From Cupriavidus sp. IDO (lineage in GTDB: Bacteria; Pseudomonadota; Gammaproteobacteria; Burkholderiales; Burkholderiaceae): a stretch of DNA of 64,000 nt. Of the stretch, positions 21,790-31,094 are shown one piece after another. Under the pieces are notes generated by a model. That model ran no database searches and had not been told where the DNA came from. It saw nothing but the letters and a program-made list of their open reading frames with translations. A program made the position numbers and the translations under genes. Each line of letters starts with the position of its first letter. Position 1 is the first letter of the stretch. The stretch is from NCBI RefSeq assembly GCF_000812465.1, contig NZ_JWMA01000104.1, positions 62,001-126,000 on the forward strand, written 5' to 3'.

Positions 21790-23142
21790 TTACTGGCGCA
21801 CCGCGATTTCACCGCGCAGCGAGTGCGGGAAGGCCTGCGTAATGCTCACGTCGACCATCTGGCCGACCAGGCGGTCACGCCCGGCCTGCGGCACGCCAGG
21901 GAGGGCAAAGTTGACCACGCGGTTGTTCTCGGTGCGGCCATGCAGCTCGGTCGGGTCCTTGCGCGCCGGGCCTTCGACCAGGATGCGCTGCACCGTGCCG
22001 ACCATATCGCGGCTGATGCGCTGCACATTCTCTTCGATGGTGGCCTGCAGGTGCTGCAGGCGGCGCAGCTTGACCTCGTGCGGCGTGTCGTCCGACAGGT
22101 TGGCGGCCGGCGTGCCGGGCCGCGGGCTGAAGATGAACGAGAACGAGGTGTCGTAGCCGATCTCTTCGATCATTGCCATCAGCTTGTCGAAGTCGGCATC
22201 GGTCTCGCCGGGGAAGCCGACGATGAAGTCCGACGACAGCGACATATCGGGCCGCAGCGCGCGCAGCTTGCGGATGATGCTCTTGTATTCCAGCACGCTG
22301 TAGCCGCGCTTCATCGCCATCAGGATGCGGTCCGAAGCGTGCTGCACCGGCAGGTGCAAATGGTTCACCAGCTTGTCGCAGCGGCCGTACAGCTCAATCA
22401 GGCGCGAGGTGAATTCCTTCGGGTGGCTGGTGGTGTAGCGGATGCGCTCGATGCCGGGGATCTCGGCCACGTATTCGATCAGCAGCGCAAAGTCGGCGAT
22501 CTCGCTGGTGCCGCCCATCGCGCCGCGATAGGCGTTGACGTTCTGGCCCAGCAGCGTGACTTCGCGCACGCCCTGTTCGGCCAGGCCGGCGATCTCGGCG
22601 AGCACGTCCTCGAACGGACGCGACACTTCCTCGCCGCGGGTGTAGGGCACCACGCAGTAGCTGCAGTACTTGGAGCAGCCTTCCATGATCGACACGAAGG
22701 CGCTCGGGCCATCCACGCGCGCGGGCGGCAGGTGGTCGAACTTCTCGATCTCGGGGAAGGAGATGTCGACCTGCGACTGGCCGGTGCGCTGGCGCCGCGC
22801 GATCAGGTCGGGCAGGCGGTGCAGCGTCTGCGGGCCGAACACCACGTCGACATACGGCGCGCGCGAGACGATGCTCGCGCCTTCCTGGCTGGCCACGCAG
22901 CCGCCCACGCCGATTACCAGGTCGGGTTTGGCCGCCTTCAGCGCTTTCATGCGGCCCAGTTCGGAGAACACCTTTTCCTGCGCTTTCTCGCGCACGGAGC
23001 AGGTGTTGAACAGGATCACGTCGGCGTCTTCGACGTTGTCGGTGGGTTCCAGCCCCTGGCTGGCGTTGAGGACGTCGACCATCTTGTCCGAGTCATACTC
23101 GTTCATCTGGCAGCCGTACGTCTTGACGAAAACTTTCTTCAT
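21790..23142 (-). CDS. miaB: tRNA-2-methylthio-N6-dimethylallyladenosine synthase
   Basis: MiaB adds a methylthio group to i6A37 of tRNAs. The 450-residue radical-SAM methylthiotransferase starts [20 protein letters not shown] with the first cluster-ligand Cys. Two more ligands follow in [10 protein letters not shown] and [11 protein letters not shown]. The radical-SAM cluster is [17 protein letters not shown], and a C-terminal TRAM domain ([19 protein letters not shown]) completes it. The ATG at 23142 is chosen over an upstream in-frame ATG because it gives the family opening. It is first in the miaB-ybeZ-ybeY-corC-lnt series. Confidence 0.95.
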   Translation of the reverse strand: MKKVFVKTYGCQMNEYDSDKMVDVLNASQGLEPTDNVEDADVILFNTCSVREKAQEKVFSELGRMKALKAAKPDLVIGVGGCVASQEGASIVSRAPYVDVVFGPQTLHRLPDLIARRQRTGQSQVDISFPEIEKFDHLPPARVDGPSAFVSIMEGCSKYCSYCVVPYTRGEEVSRPFEDVLAEIAGLAEQGVREVTLLGQNVNAYRGAMGGTSEIADFALLIEYVAEIPGIERIRYTTSHPKEFTSRLIELYGRCDKLVNHLHLPVQHASDRILMAMKRGYSVLEYKSIIRKLRALRPDMSLSSDFIVGFPGETDADFDKLMAMIEEIGYDTSFSFIFSPRPGTPAANLSDDTPHEVKLRRLQHLQATIEENVQRISRDMVGTVQRILVEGPARKDPTELHGRTENNRVVNFALPGVPQAGRDRLVGQMVDVSITQAFPHSLRGEIAVRQ

Positions 23143-23226
23143 GGTGCCGATCTCAGTGGTTGACCTGGGGGCATCAGGGTGTTGCAACGACACGGAGGGT
23201 GCGGGGGAATCCGCGCCGCCCGGGGA

Positions 23227-23604
23227 CTAAGGTTTTGCCTTCAGTGCCTTCTGTTCCTGCTCGCTCAGCACCCAGGCGGTCAGCAGCTGGCCGTACAGGT
23301 CGAGCTTGTAGCGCACCGGTAGCTTCTGGCCGGCCACGGCCGCGGTGCTCAGCAACTGGTTGTCGGTGCCGAACAGCCGCAGCCCCGGCGCGACGCCGAC
23401 GACCCTGCCGTCCAGCTTCGCGCTCTGCGGCGCATTGGCCGCCGGCGCGGCGATGACCAGTTTTGCCTGCTGCGCGTCGTCGGGAATCACCCGGACCGGC
23501 TGGGCGAATACGGCGGACGACAGCATCACGGCCGCGGCGGCGGCCAGGGGGTGCAGCAGCTTCAGAAGACGCGAATTCGGTTGCGCGGAACGGCCAGCAG
23601 GCAT
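23227..23604 (-). CDS. Small secreted protein of unknown function
   Basis: The 125-residue product has an N-terminal signal (LLKLLHPLAAAAAVMLSSAVFAQ) with a standard AxA-type cleavage site. The mature part of about 90 residues has no cysteine. It contains PVRVIPDDAQQAKLVIAAP, LDGRVVGVAPGLRLFGTDN and LPVRYKLDLYGQLLTAWVL, and ends in a charged tail (SEQEQKALKAKP). I recognise no family name. It is 84 bases upstream of miaB and co-directional. An upstream in-frame ATG at 23667 would spoil the signal peptide, so the ATG at 23604 is used. Confidence 0.7.
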   Translation of the reverse strand: MPAGRSAQPNSRLLKLLHPLAAAAAVMLSSAVFAQPVRVIPDDAQQAKLVIAAPAANAPQSAKLDGRVVGVAPGLRLFGTDNQLLSTAAVAGQKLPVRYKLDLYGQLLTAWVLSEQEQKALKAKP

Positions 23605-23712
23605 GGGGACTCCGTCAGATGGCGAAGCGGTTGGAAAATAGTGAGGCGTTAATGGGCAACCCGTCATTTTACCCGTTCGCCCTGCTTGGCGGTTGCCGTC
23701 GCCGAACCGGAA

Positions 23713-25407
23713 TCAGAACAGACAGGATGCCTCTTGCAGCACACGCTGCTTGGAAACGGTGCCGAGCAGCTCACGGCTGCCGGTGTCGCGGATCAACGGA
23801 ACGCGGTTGATGCCGTGACCGGCGAAGACTTCCAGCGCGTCGCGCAGCCGCGAGTCGGGCGTCAGTGCCGGAAAGTCGCGCTCGCCCAGTGACAGCAGGG
23901 TGGCGTCGGAGCCCTCGCGCTGGGCGCGCTGCACGGCGTGGATCGAGAGTGCGCCGACCAGGCGCCCGTCAGGCTCGACCAGGTAGAGATAGCGCGTGCC
24001 GGTTTCCGCGAACTTGTCGGCAGCGGCGGCCAGCGTGGCGCCGGGGTCGATGGTGGTATCGGTGGGGTCGCACAGGCCGGACAGGGTCATGGTGCGGGCA
24101 TGCTCGACAGCTGCCGAGGCCTGCACCCGCTCGGCGATCACGCTGTACAGCGACAGCGTCTGGCAGCGCGATGCCGTGTAGTACGCCGCCACCGCGCCGA
24201 TCATCGACGGCAGCAGCAGCGCCGGCGACAGCGTCATCTCGAACACCATCAGCACCGACATCAGCGGCGCCTGGCTGGTCGCGGCCAGGAAGGCGCTCAT
24301 GCCGACCAGCGACAGCACCGGCGTTGCCGCGAATCCCGGCATCTGCATGCCGAGCAGGATGGCCAGCAACTGGCCCAGCGCCGCTCCTACGAACAGTGAG
24401 GGGGTGAACACGCCACCCACCGCGCCGGAACCCATGCTTATCACCGTGGCCGCCAGCTTGGCCAGCAGCACGCCCGCTACCGGCACGCTCAGCGGCTGTT
24501 CCTGCAGGATGGTCTGGATCGTCGAATAGCCGTTGCCCACGACCTCCGGCACCGCCATGGCCAGCAGGCCGACCAGTGCGCCACCCAGGGCCAGGCGCGC
24601 AACCGGCCCGCCAGGCACGTGCGAGAAACGCGCGCGGGCGATGCCGGAAGCACGCAGGAACAGTGCGCCGGTAATGCCCGCCACCACGCCGAGTGCCACG
24701 GCGGCCAGCAGCATCTCCGGCCGCAGGTCGAGGGAGATATTGAGCCCCGGGTAGAGCGGCTGCAGCCCGCCATGCCACTGGCTGACCATCGCCCCGGCGA
24801 CCGATGCGAGGAACAGCGGCATCAGTCTTTGCACTGCGAGCGCGCCGAATACCACTTCGGCGACAAACACGGCCGCCGATAGCGGCGTGTGATACACGGT
24901 GGCGAGGCCGGCAGCCGCACCGCATGCCGTGAGCATCCGGCGCATATTGGAGCCGCCGGCGGCGCTCTCAATGCGGGTGGAGGGAAACAGCGAACCGCAC
25001 AGCGCAGCCAGCTGGATCATGGCGCCTTCCTTGCCGACCGAGCTGCCGCTGACGATCGAGCAGAACGATGACAGGGAGCGCAGCAAGGTAATACGGACGG
25101 GCAGGTGCCCGGAACCGTTCGCGACTGCCTCCATATAGTCGGCAGCGCCGGGATTGCTGCGGGCCAGGCGGTTGGAGAGCACGAGCAGGGCGCCGGCAAG
25201 GGCGCCGCCAAGTGCGGGGATGATCACGCGCCACGCCAGCGCGAGGCCCGCGAAGATGGCCACCACGTCGGCATGGCTGCCAAAGACGACAGCACCGGTG
25301 GATTCGAGCGCTTCCTTGAACAGCGTCGTGACGACGCCTGCTGCGATGCCGACCGGAATGGCCGCAAACAGCGTGACTTCCTGATCTTCGAGAAAGCGGA
25401 ACCGCAT
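23713..25407 (-). CDS. CLC-family chloride channel/transporter with C-terminal CBS pair
   Basis: The 564-residue protein has the CLC membrane domain followed by two CBS domains in the last 130 residues (VQASAAVEHARTMTLSGLC to the C-terminus). The selectivity motif near residue 98 reads GSGHLP (one residue longer than GSGIP). The gating glutamate E127 is present in GSSVGKEGAMIQ. The third motif is GGVFTPSLFVGAALG. At the place of the inner proton glutamate the helix reads VFVAEVVFG, with Val following the first Glu, as in channel-type CLCs. Start is the ATG at 25407. It is divergent from rhlE. Confidence 0.88.
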   Translation of the reverse strand: MRFRFLEDQEVTLFAAIPVGIAAGVVTTLFKEALESTGAVVFGSHADVVAIFAGLALAWRVIIPALGGALAGALLVLSNRLARSNPGAADYMEAVANGSGHLPVRITLLRSLSSFCSIVSGSSVGKEGAMIQLAALCGSLFPSTRIESAAGGSNMRRMLTACGAAAGLATVYHTPLSAAVFVAEVVFGALAVQRLMPLFLASVAGAMVSQWHGGLQPLYPGLNISLDLRPEMLLAAVALGVVAGITGALFLRASGIARARFSHVPGGPVARLALGGALVGLLAMAVPEVVGNGYSTIQTILQEQPLSVPVAGVLLAKLAATVISMGSGAVGGVFTPSLFVGAALGQLLAILLGMQMPGFAATPVLSLVGMSAFLAATSQAPLMSVLMVFEMTLSPALLLPSMIGAVAAYYTASRCQTLSLYSVIAERVQASAAVEHARTMTLSGLCDPTDTTIDPGATLAAAADKFAETGTRYLYLVEPDGRLVGALSIHAVQRAQREGSDATLLSLGERDFPALTPDSRLRDALEVFAGHGINRVPLIRDTGSRELLGTVSKQRVLQEASCLF

Positions 25408-25686
25408 GATCGGTGTGGGTTCGGTGGCTCCGGAGCACGGAGCGCGATGGGCGCCATGATAGCGCAGCGCCACCCTCACGCCGTGCGTGTGCCGTCGCCG
25501 CCACGGGCGATCGAATCATGTGCAGAATCGGTTCTTGCCGGGCTGGTACACTACCGACCTTTCGCGACGTAAGCGGGCCCAGTCGCCCTGTTTCGCCGGC
25601 CCCCCGGCCGGCTCGCTCCAGATTACCCAGGTCATCCGTGCGATTGGCGCACCTCGTGCGCAACGGGCTGGCCGAAGCATCAACTC

Positions 25687-27264
25687 ATGTCTTTTTCCGA
25701 ACTTGGCTTGTCCGACAAGCTTGTGCGTGCCGTGGCCGAACAGGGCTACACCACGCCGACCCCGATTCAGGCCCAGGCAATTCCCGCCATCCTCAAAGGT
25801 GGTGACCTGCTGGCCGGCGCACAGACCGGCACCGGCAAGACCGCGGGCTTTACCCTGCCCATGCTGCAGCTGCTTTCCGAGTCGGCCGCGGCCCGTGCCG
25901 GCGCCGGTGCGCAACGTGCCGGCAAGCCGCCGATCCGCGCGCTGGTGCTGACGCCGACGCGCGAGCTGGCTGCGCAGGTTGAAGAGAGCGTGCGCAACTA
26001 CGGCAAATACCTCAAGCTGCGCTCGATGGTGATGTTCGGCGGCGTGGGCATCAACCCGCAGATCGAACAGCTGAAACGCGGCGTCGAAATCGTGGTGGCC
26101 ACGCCCGGCCGCCTGCTCGACCACGTGTCCCAGCGCACCATCGATCTCTCGCAGGTGGAACTGCTGGTGCTTGATGAAGCCGACCGCATGCTCGACATGG
26201 GCTTCATCCACGATATCCGCAAGATCCTCAATATCCTGCCGGCCAAGCGCCAGAACCTGCTGTTCTCGGCCACGTTCTCGGACGATATCCGCGCGCTGGC
26301 CGACCGCCTGCTGAACAACCCGGCATCGATCGAGGTCGCGCGCCGCAATACCACCGCCGAAACGGTGGCGCAGCGCGTCTATCCGGTCGACCGCGAACGC
26401 AAGCGCGAACTGCTGGCGCATCTGGTGCGCGAGCACGACTGGCACCAGGTGCTGGTCTTCACGCGCACCAAGCACGGCGCCAATCGCCTGGCCGAGCAGC
26501 TGACCAAGGACGGCCTGTCGGCCCTGGCCATCCACGGCAACAAGAGCCAGTCGGCGCGCACGCGCGCGCTGTCGGAGTTCAAGACCGGCACGCTGCGCCT
26601 GCTGGTGGCGACCGATATCGCCGCGCGCGGCATCGACATCGACCAGCTTCCGCACGTGGTCAACTTTGACCTGCCCAATGTGCCGGAAGACTATGTGCAC
26701 CGCATCGGCCGTACCGGCCGCGCGGGCGCCGAGGGCGAAGCGATCTCGCTGGTTTGCGTCGATGAGCACGGCCTGCTGCGCGACATCGAGCGCCTGATCA
26801 AGCGCAAGATCGAAGAGACGGTGTTGCCGGGGTTCGAAGTCGATCCGACCATCGCGCCGGAGCCGATCCAGAAGGGACGCCAGCAACGCGGCGGGCAGGG
26901 ACAAGGGCAGGGCGGCGGTCGCGGCCGTGGCCAGGCGCCGGCCAGGCCAGCCGCCGCAGCGGGCGGACAGCCGCAGGGCCAGTCGCGTGCGCGTCCGGCA
27001 GGCAATGCTTCGGCCGCACAGCCGCAAGGACAATCGCGTGGTCGCCCGGCGCAGGGTGGCCAGCGCAACGGCAACGCCGCAGCCAATGGCGCCCAGCCCG
27101 GCGGCAATCGCAACGCCGGGCAGGCCCAGCCGCGCAACCCTAACCGCGCCGCGCCGCAGCAGCCGCGCCAGGCGCAGGATGCAGCCGGCGCGCCCGCACG
27201 CAACCGCCGTCCCGCGCCGCAGGCGGCGCTGCTGGGCGGCAACCGCGCCAAGCCGGCGCGCTGA
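25687..27264 (+). CDS. rhlE: DEAD-box ATP-dependent RNA helicase RhlE
   Basis: The 525-residue protein begins [20 protein letters not shown] and has the Q motif ([14 protein letters not shown]), motif [12 protein letters not shown], motif Ib TPGRLLDHV, motif [15 protein letters not shown], motif [12 protein letters not shown], and motif [12 protein letters not shown], so both RecA-like domains are complete by about residue 390. The last 130 residues are a low-complexity Gly/Gln/Arg/Pro tail, typical of RhlE and expected to bind RNA. RhlE enzymes act in ribosome assembly and RNA decay. The kinase gene srkA follows after 26 bases. Confidence 0.92.
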   Translation: MSFSELGLSDKLVRAVAEQGYTTPTPIQAQAIPAILKGGDLLAGAQTGTGKTAGFTLPMLQLLSESAAARAGAGAQRAGKPPIRALVLTPTRELAAQVEESVRNYGKYLKLRSMVMFGGVGINPQIEQLKRGVEIVVATPGRLLDHVSQRTIDLSQVELLVLDEADRMLDMGFIHDIRKILNILPAKRQNLLFSATFSDDIRALADRLLNNPASIEVARRNTTAETVAQRVYPVDRERKRELLAHLVREHDWHQVLVFTRTKHGANRLAEQLTKDGLSALAIHGNKSQSARTRALSEFKTGTLRLLVATDIAARGIDIDQLPHVVNFDLPNVPEDYVHRIGRTGRAGAEGEAISLVCVDEHGLLRDIERLIKRKIEETVLPGFEVDPTIAPEPIQKGRQQRGGQGQGQGGGRGRGQAPARPAAAAGGQPQGQSRARPAGNASAAQPQGQSRGRPAQGGQRNGNAAANGAQPGGNRNAGQAQPRNPNRAAPQQPRQAQDAAGAPARNRRPAPQAALLGGNRAKPAR

Positions 27265-27290
27265 GCGGCACGGGACGAGGCGGCCAGGCC

Positions 27291-28316
27291 ATGCATGCCC
27301 ATGACGAAGTCCCGTATGCCGGCCTGACGCCCGAGCTGATCCTCGACGCGCTGGAAAGCGCCGGCTTTCGTCCCGACGGGCGGCTGCTCGTGCTGAACAG
27401 CTACGAGAACCGCGTGTGGCAGGTCGGCATCGAGGACGCGGCGCCGGTAGTGGCCAAGTTCTACCGCCCTGGCCGCTGGACCGATGCCGCCATCCTCGAA
27501 GAACATGCCTTTGTGCAGCAGCTGGCGGATGCCGAGGTTCCCGCCGTCCCGGCCCTTGCCGGCGAGGCGGGCAGCACGCTGCTGCATCATGCGGGCTTCC
27601 GCTTTTCGGTGTTTCCCCGTTGCGGCGGACGCGAGCCCGAGCTGGACCGCTCCGACACACTGACCTGGCTTGGCCGCTTTATCGGCCGCATCCATGCCAT
27701 TGGCGCCACGCAGCCGTACCAGGCACGACCGACGCTGGACGTCGACACCTTCGGCGTGGCCTCACGCGACTGGCTGCTGGAGAACAACTGCATTCCCGAC
27801 GATCTGCGCCCGGCATGGCAGGCCGTGGCCGATCTCGCGCTCGACGGCGTGCGTCGTTGCTACGACCGGGCAGGCGATGTCCGCCTGCTGCGCGTGCACG
27901 GCGATTGCCATCGCGGCAACGTGCTGTGGATCGGGCAAGACGATGCGCGCGGCACTGCGCTGGGCGCGGCCGGCCCGCACTTTGTCGATTTCGACGACAC
28001 CCGCATGGCGCCTGCCGTGCAGGACCTGTGGATGCTGCTCGAAGGCGATCGCGCCGCCATGCAGGACCAGCTGGCCGATATCGTTGCCGGCTACGAGGAT
28101 TTTGCTGAATTCGAGCCGCGCGAACTGTGGCTGGTGGAGGCGCTGCGCACCTTGCGATTGCTGCACTACAGCGCATGGCTGGCGAGCCGCTGGCGCGACC
28201 CGGCCTTTCCTGCGGCGTTTCCGTGGTTCGGCACGGCGCGCTACTGGCAGGACCGCATTCTGGAACTGCGCGAACAGGTCGCGCTGATGGACGAAGCGCC
28301 CCTGTGGGGCGCCTGA
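27291..28316 (+). CDS. srkA: Stress-response Ser/Thr protein kinase SrkA (YihE)
   Basis: The 341-residue protein belongs to the RdoA/YihE branch of the aminoglycoside-phosphotransferase superfamily. It shows LVLNSYENRVWQVGIED, the ATP-binding lysine in PVVAKFYRPGRWT, the catalytic loop LRVHGDCHRGNVLW, and the metal motif HFVDFDDTRMAPAVQDLW. E. coli SrkA is a cytoplasmic kinase that protects cells from envelope and oxidative stress death. A bidirectional terminator separates it from the convergent universal stress protein gene. Confidence 0.9.
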   Translation: MHAHDEVPYAGLTPELILDALESAGFRPDGRLLVLNSYENRVWQVGIEDAAPVVAKFYRPGRWTDAAILEEHAFVQQLADAEVPAVPALAGEAGSTLLHHAGFRFSVFPRCGGREPELDRSDTLTWLGRFIGRIHAIGATQPYQARPTLDVDTFGVASRDWLLENNCIPDDLRPAWQAVADLALDGVRRCYDRAGDVRLLRVHGDCHRGNVLWIGQDDARGTALGAAGPHFVDFDDTRMAPAVQDLWMLLEGDRAAMQDQLADIVAGYEDFAEFEPRELWLVEALRTLRLLHYSAWLASRWRDPAFPAAFPWFGTARYWQDRILELREQVALMDEAPLWGA

Positions 28317-28339
28317 ATAATCCTGGCTTGTGCAGGTAG

Positions 28340-28361
28340 AACGGACGCCGCGGCGTCCGTT
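28340..28361. terminator. Bidirectional terminator between srkA and the stress-protein gene
   Basis: A perfect palindrome AACGGACGCCG/CGGCGTCCGTT is followed on the plus strand by TTTCGTT. It lies between convergent genes and could stop both transcripts. Confidence 0.7.
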
Positions 28362-28368
28362 TTCGTTG

Positions 28369-28815
28369 TTACGCCTTGGCAGCCTTCGCAGGCGCCTTCA
28401 CCAGCAGCACCGGGCAATCCGCCTGCGCCAGCACGCGTCCTGCCACAGAGCCGATCACTGCGTTGAAGAACGAGCCGCGGCCGTGCGTGCCCATGACGAT
28501 CGCCTGCGCGTCGACCGAGCGCGCGAAGGAAACGATGCGCTCCGGCGCAAAGCCATGCAGCGCGTGCCGCTCGAACGGCACGTTGGCGGCGCCCAGGATG
28601 TCGCAGACTGAGACCATGGCCTTGTCGCTGGCTTCCTGGTGCCAGGCGTCGATGGTCTCCTTGCTGACGAAGGCGCGCACCTGGCCGCTGACTTCCGGCG
28701 CGACATGCAGTACATGCACGGTGAATCCCGTCTGCAGCAGCTTGCCTTCGGCGATGAAATGCGCGGCGGCGTCGCTGAACGGTGAGCCGTCGGTGGCGAG
28801 CACGATATTGGTCAT
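28369..28815 (-). CDS. Universal stress protein, UspA family
   Basis: The 148-residue protein is a single Usp domain. It begins MTNIVLATDGSPFSDAAAHF and has the nucleotide-binding signature near the C-terminus, VMGTHGRGSFFNAVIGSVAGRVL followed by CPVLLVKAPA. Proteins with this G-x2-G-x9-GS pattern usually bind ATP. The Ala/Lys tail KAPAKAAKA is non-conserved. A degenerate FNR/ANR-like site lies about 120 bases upstream, which would fit low-oxygen induction common for this family. The ATG at 28815 is chosen because earlier in-frame codons are not Usp-like. Confidence 0.9.
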   Translation of the reverse strand: MTNIVLATDGSPFSDAAAHFIAEGKLLQTGFTVHVLHVAPEVSGQVRAFVSKETIDAWHQEASDKAMVSVCDILGAANVPFERHALHGFAPERIVSFARSVDAQAIVMGTHGRGSFFNAVIGSVAGRVLAQADCPVLLVKAPAKAAKA

Positions 28816-28934
28816 GGCGGGTATCTCCTGGGTAGGGGCTGTTTTAACAGGCCAGGTGGTTCGAAAGTGCCGGGGCTGCCGCATCGGCGCGCCGGCGCCT
28901 GGAACCATCATGGCAGCTAGTGTCCCGCCGGGAC

Positions 28935-28948
28935 CAGACATAGATCAA
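28935..28948 (-). promoter_or_regulatory. Degenerate FNR/ANR-type site upstream of the usp gene
   Basis: CAGACATAGATCAA matches the FNR pattern TTGAY-N4-RTCAA with a perfect right half and three of five bases in the left half. The site lies in the 348-base gap (28816-29163) between divergent genes, closer to usp. Nothing else is recognised in that gap. Confidence 0.3.
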
Positions 28949-29163
28949 GTCACATCGCATTTTTACGATGGCGGCTGCCGGGGCGGAATCGGTCAACTGA
29001 CATGAAACTTTTCGCCATTGCCGGCTGGCGGGTGCAGCGCGTAGCATGACTTCCGGACCAGCCGGCGGCACCCGAGCCAGAGCGCCGCCGGTCACAGAAG
29101 AACAATGCGATCCCGTGCCAAGCCTGCGGCGCCGCCGGGATGCGCCCACCGGAGACAGCACCC

Positions 29164-30231
29164 ATGAGTCAGCCAGCCAACCTCCTGCCGCTGCGCGGCA
29201 TCAAGGTCGTGGAATTCGAAGGCATCGGCCCGGGCCCGTTGTGCGGCGCGATGCTTGCCGGCCTTGGCGCCGAAGTCACGCTGGTGACGCGGCCGGTCGC
29301 GCCGGACGCGCGCCGCATCCTGCGCGGGCAGGAAGTTCCGGCCGACATGGAGCTGGAGCACGGCAAGCAGGTCGTGCAGATCAACCTGAAGTCGCCCGAA
29401 GGCGTAGCCGCCGCGCTGGAGCTGGTGCAAGGCGCTGACGCCCTGATCGAAGGCCTGCGCCCGGGCGCGATGGAGCGGCTTGGGCTGGGCCCGAAGGACT
29501 GCCACGCCCGCAATCCGCGCCTGGTCTATGGCCGCATGACCGGTTGGGGGCAGACCGGGCCGCTGGCGCAGAGCGCCGGGCACGACCTGAACTACATTGC
29601 GCTGACCGGGCTGCTGTCGATGGCCGCGCGCGACGGGGCGCTGCCGATGGTGCCGCCGACCGTGATGGGCGATGCCACCGGCGCGCTCGGCCTGGCCTTC
29701 GGCATCACCAGCGCCATCCTGCATGCGCGCACGAGCGGGCAGGGCTGCGTGGTGGATGCCGCGATCACCGACATCGTCGCCATGCTCGGCTCGCTGGTGC
29801 AGGTGTCGCGCGCCGCGGGCACGCTGGGCGGTCCGCAGCCGAGCCCCTTCCACGATTCGCCGTTCTATGACGTGTTCACCTGCTCCGACGGGCGCGCCAT
29901 CACGCTCGGCGCGCTGGAGCCGCAGTTCTACCGCGAACTGCTGGAACGGCTCGAGCTGACCGACATCGATCCCGCCGCGCAGTACGACCGTGCCCAGTGG
30001 CCTGTGGTGAAGGCACGCATCGCCGGGCGCATCGCGTCGCGGCCCAGCACGCACTGGCAATCGCTGCTGGAAGGCACCGACGTGTGCTTTGCACCGGTGC
30101 TGACCCTCGACGAGGCGGCACGCCATCCGCACAACCAGGCGCGCGGCACATACCGCCTGCACACGCAGGGCGATCGCCAGGTGCCGCGCTCGGCGCCGGC
30201 GCCGCGCTTCATGCCCGCCGACCAGAAGTAA
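29164..30231 (+). CDS. CaiB/BaiF family CoA-transferase (alpha-methylacyl-CoA racemase-like)
   Basis: The 355-residue cytoplasmic protein is a family III CoA-transferase. It opens PLRGIKVVEFEGIGPGPLCGAM, has the CoA-binding region ADALIEGLRPGAMERLGLG, and the catalytic aspartate in SAGHDLNYIALTGLL. The end of the domain shows VLTLDEAARHPHNQARGTY. Sequence flavour (FEGIGPGPLCG, single domain, about 350 residues) suggests alpha-methylacyl-CoA racemase more than a true CoA-transferase, but substrate is unknown. The ATG at 29164 follows GGAGA by 9 bases and is chosen over an ATG 24 bases upstream. Confidence 0.88.
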   Translation: MSQPANLLPLRGIKVVEFEGIGPGPLCGAMLAGLGAEVTLVTRPVAPDARRILRGQEVPADMELEHGKQVVQINLKSPEGVAAALELVQGADALIEGLRPGAMERLGLGPKDCHARNPRLVYGRMTGWGQTGPLAQSAGHDLNYIALTGLLSMAARDGALPMVPPTVMGDATGALGLAFGITSAILHARTSGQGCVVDAAITDIVAMLGSLVQVSRAAGTLGGPQPSPFHDSPFYDVFTCSDGRAITLGALEPQFYRELLERLELTDIDPAAQYDRAQWPVVKARIAGRIASRPSTHWQSLLEGTDVCFAPVLTLDEAARHPHNQARGTYRLHTQGDRQVPRSAPAPRFMPADQK

Positions 30232-30301
30232 GCGCAGCAGCTCGTGGCGCCGGCCTTCGGATAACATGCCGGCATTCCTGCCAGATCCGGAGATCCTCGC
30301 C

Positions 30302-30712
30302 ATGAGCCAGCCCGAACAGAAGCCCGCCTATGCCTCTACCGCCGCCTTCGAAGCCGGCCTGAACGTGCGCACCGAAGTCCTGGGCGATGCCCACGTGCAG
30401 CGCGCACTGGACGCCGCCGCGCAGCAGGGCGACACCAGCCTGCAGCAACTGGTGACGGAGTTTGCCTGGGGCACCGTGTGGACGCGCGAGGGGCTGGACC
30501 GCAAGCAGCGCAGCCTTGCCACGGTCTCGATGCTGATTGCGCTGAACCGGCCGCAGGAACTGGCCGGGCACCTGCGCGGCGCGCTGGCCAATGGCGTGAC
30601 GCCGCAGGAGCTGCGCGAGCTGATGGTCCACAGCGCGGTCTATTGCGGATTCCCGGCGGCGCTGGATGCCAGCCGCAAGCTGAGCGAAGTGCTCGACGCA
30701 GCGGGCGTATAG
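30302..30712 (+). CDS. Carboxymuconolactone-decarboxylase family protein
   Basis: The 136-residue product is an all-helical CMD/AhpD-like protein. Characteristic features are EFAWGTVWTREGLDRKQRSL, LIALNRPQELAGHLRGALANG and LRELMVHSAVYCGFPAAL. A lone cysteine in YCGFP means it lacks the CxxC of AhpD peroxidases; this fits the PcaC-like branch that decarboxylates 4-carboxymuconolactone. No other protocatechuate genes are nearby, so the actual substrate is open. The start at 30302 follows GGAGA; an earlier ATG at 30266 lacks a binding site. Confidence 0.85.
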   Translation: MSQPEQKPAYASTAAFEAGLNVRTEVLGDAHVQRALDAAAQQGDTSLQQLVTEFAWGTVWTREGLDRKQRSLATVSMLIALNRPQELAGHLRGALANGVTPQELRELMVHSAVYCGFPAALDASRKLSEVLDAAGV

Positions 30713-30866
30713 ATTCCTTTTCACAGCGGTCCGGATTACAGTCCGGCCGGAAATTTCCTTGGTACGCGAAGTCCTTGCTGCATGACCACGTGGCGGATTC
30801 CGCCGTCGGCAAGCGTCCAGGCCCCCTATCCTTGGCCGCTCGTCAAGGAACCGGAAGGAGCCGCAA

Positions 30867-31025
30867 TTGGACTGAGCCCTGATCGTCGACGATCATCCCA
30901 CCATCCGGATGGCTGTTTCCGCCCAGCTTGTCCGCGAGCTGGGTGCGCGAAAGGTACTGGAGCCGACAATGTTGCGGCAGGCGCTGGGGTTTCCAACAGT
31001 AGCCCAAATCTCTAACCAAACCTGA
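30867..31025 (+). pseudogene. Decayed 5' end of a response-regulator gene, cut by the IS
   Basis: A near-ideal ribosome-binding site (GGAAGGAG, 30853-30860) is followed after six bases by TTG, GAC, then a TGA stop at 30873-30875. The frame continues ALIVDDHPTIRMAVSAQLV and RELGARKVLE, the first beta-alpha unit of a receiver domain with the acidic DD pair. After about 35 residues the similarity stops and the frame ends at 31023-31025. The intact parent was probably a LuxR-type (BvgA/EvgA-like) regulator. Both the nonsense codon and the truncation by the insertion element disable it. Confidence 0.65.
31005..31011. repeat. Left copy of a short inverted repeat at the element ends
   Basis: CAAATCT here is the exact reverse complement of AGATTTG at 33357-33363, next to the 3' hairpin of tnpB. 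Seven bases can match by chance, and IS607 elements are not known for terminal repeats. Confidence 0.3.
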
Positions 31026-31094
31026 TCATTAGTTGCGTACGCTCCACATTATTTGTGATGAGGAGTCGTTGTGCAATGATGCTCGATTGGAGAA

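Noticed and set aside
25516-27660. A 714-codon minus-strand frame opposite rhlE and srkA
   Set aside because: It shows no recognisable domain and lies entirely opposite well-defined genes.
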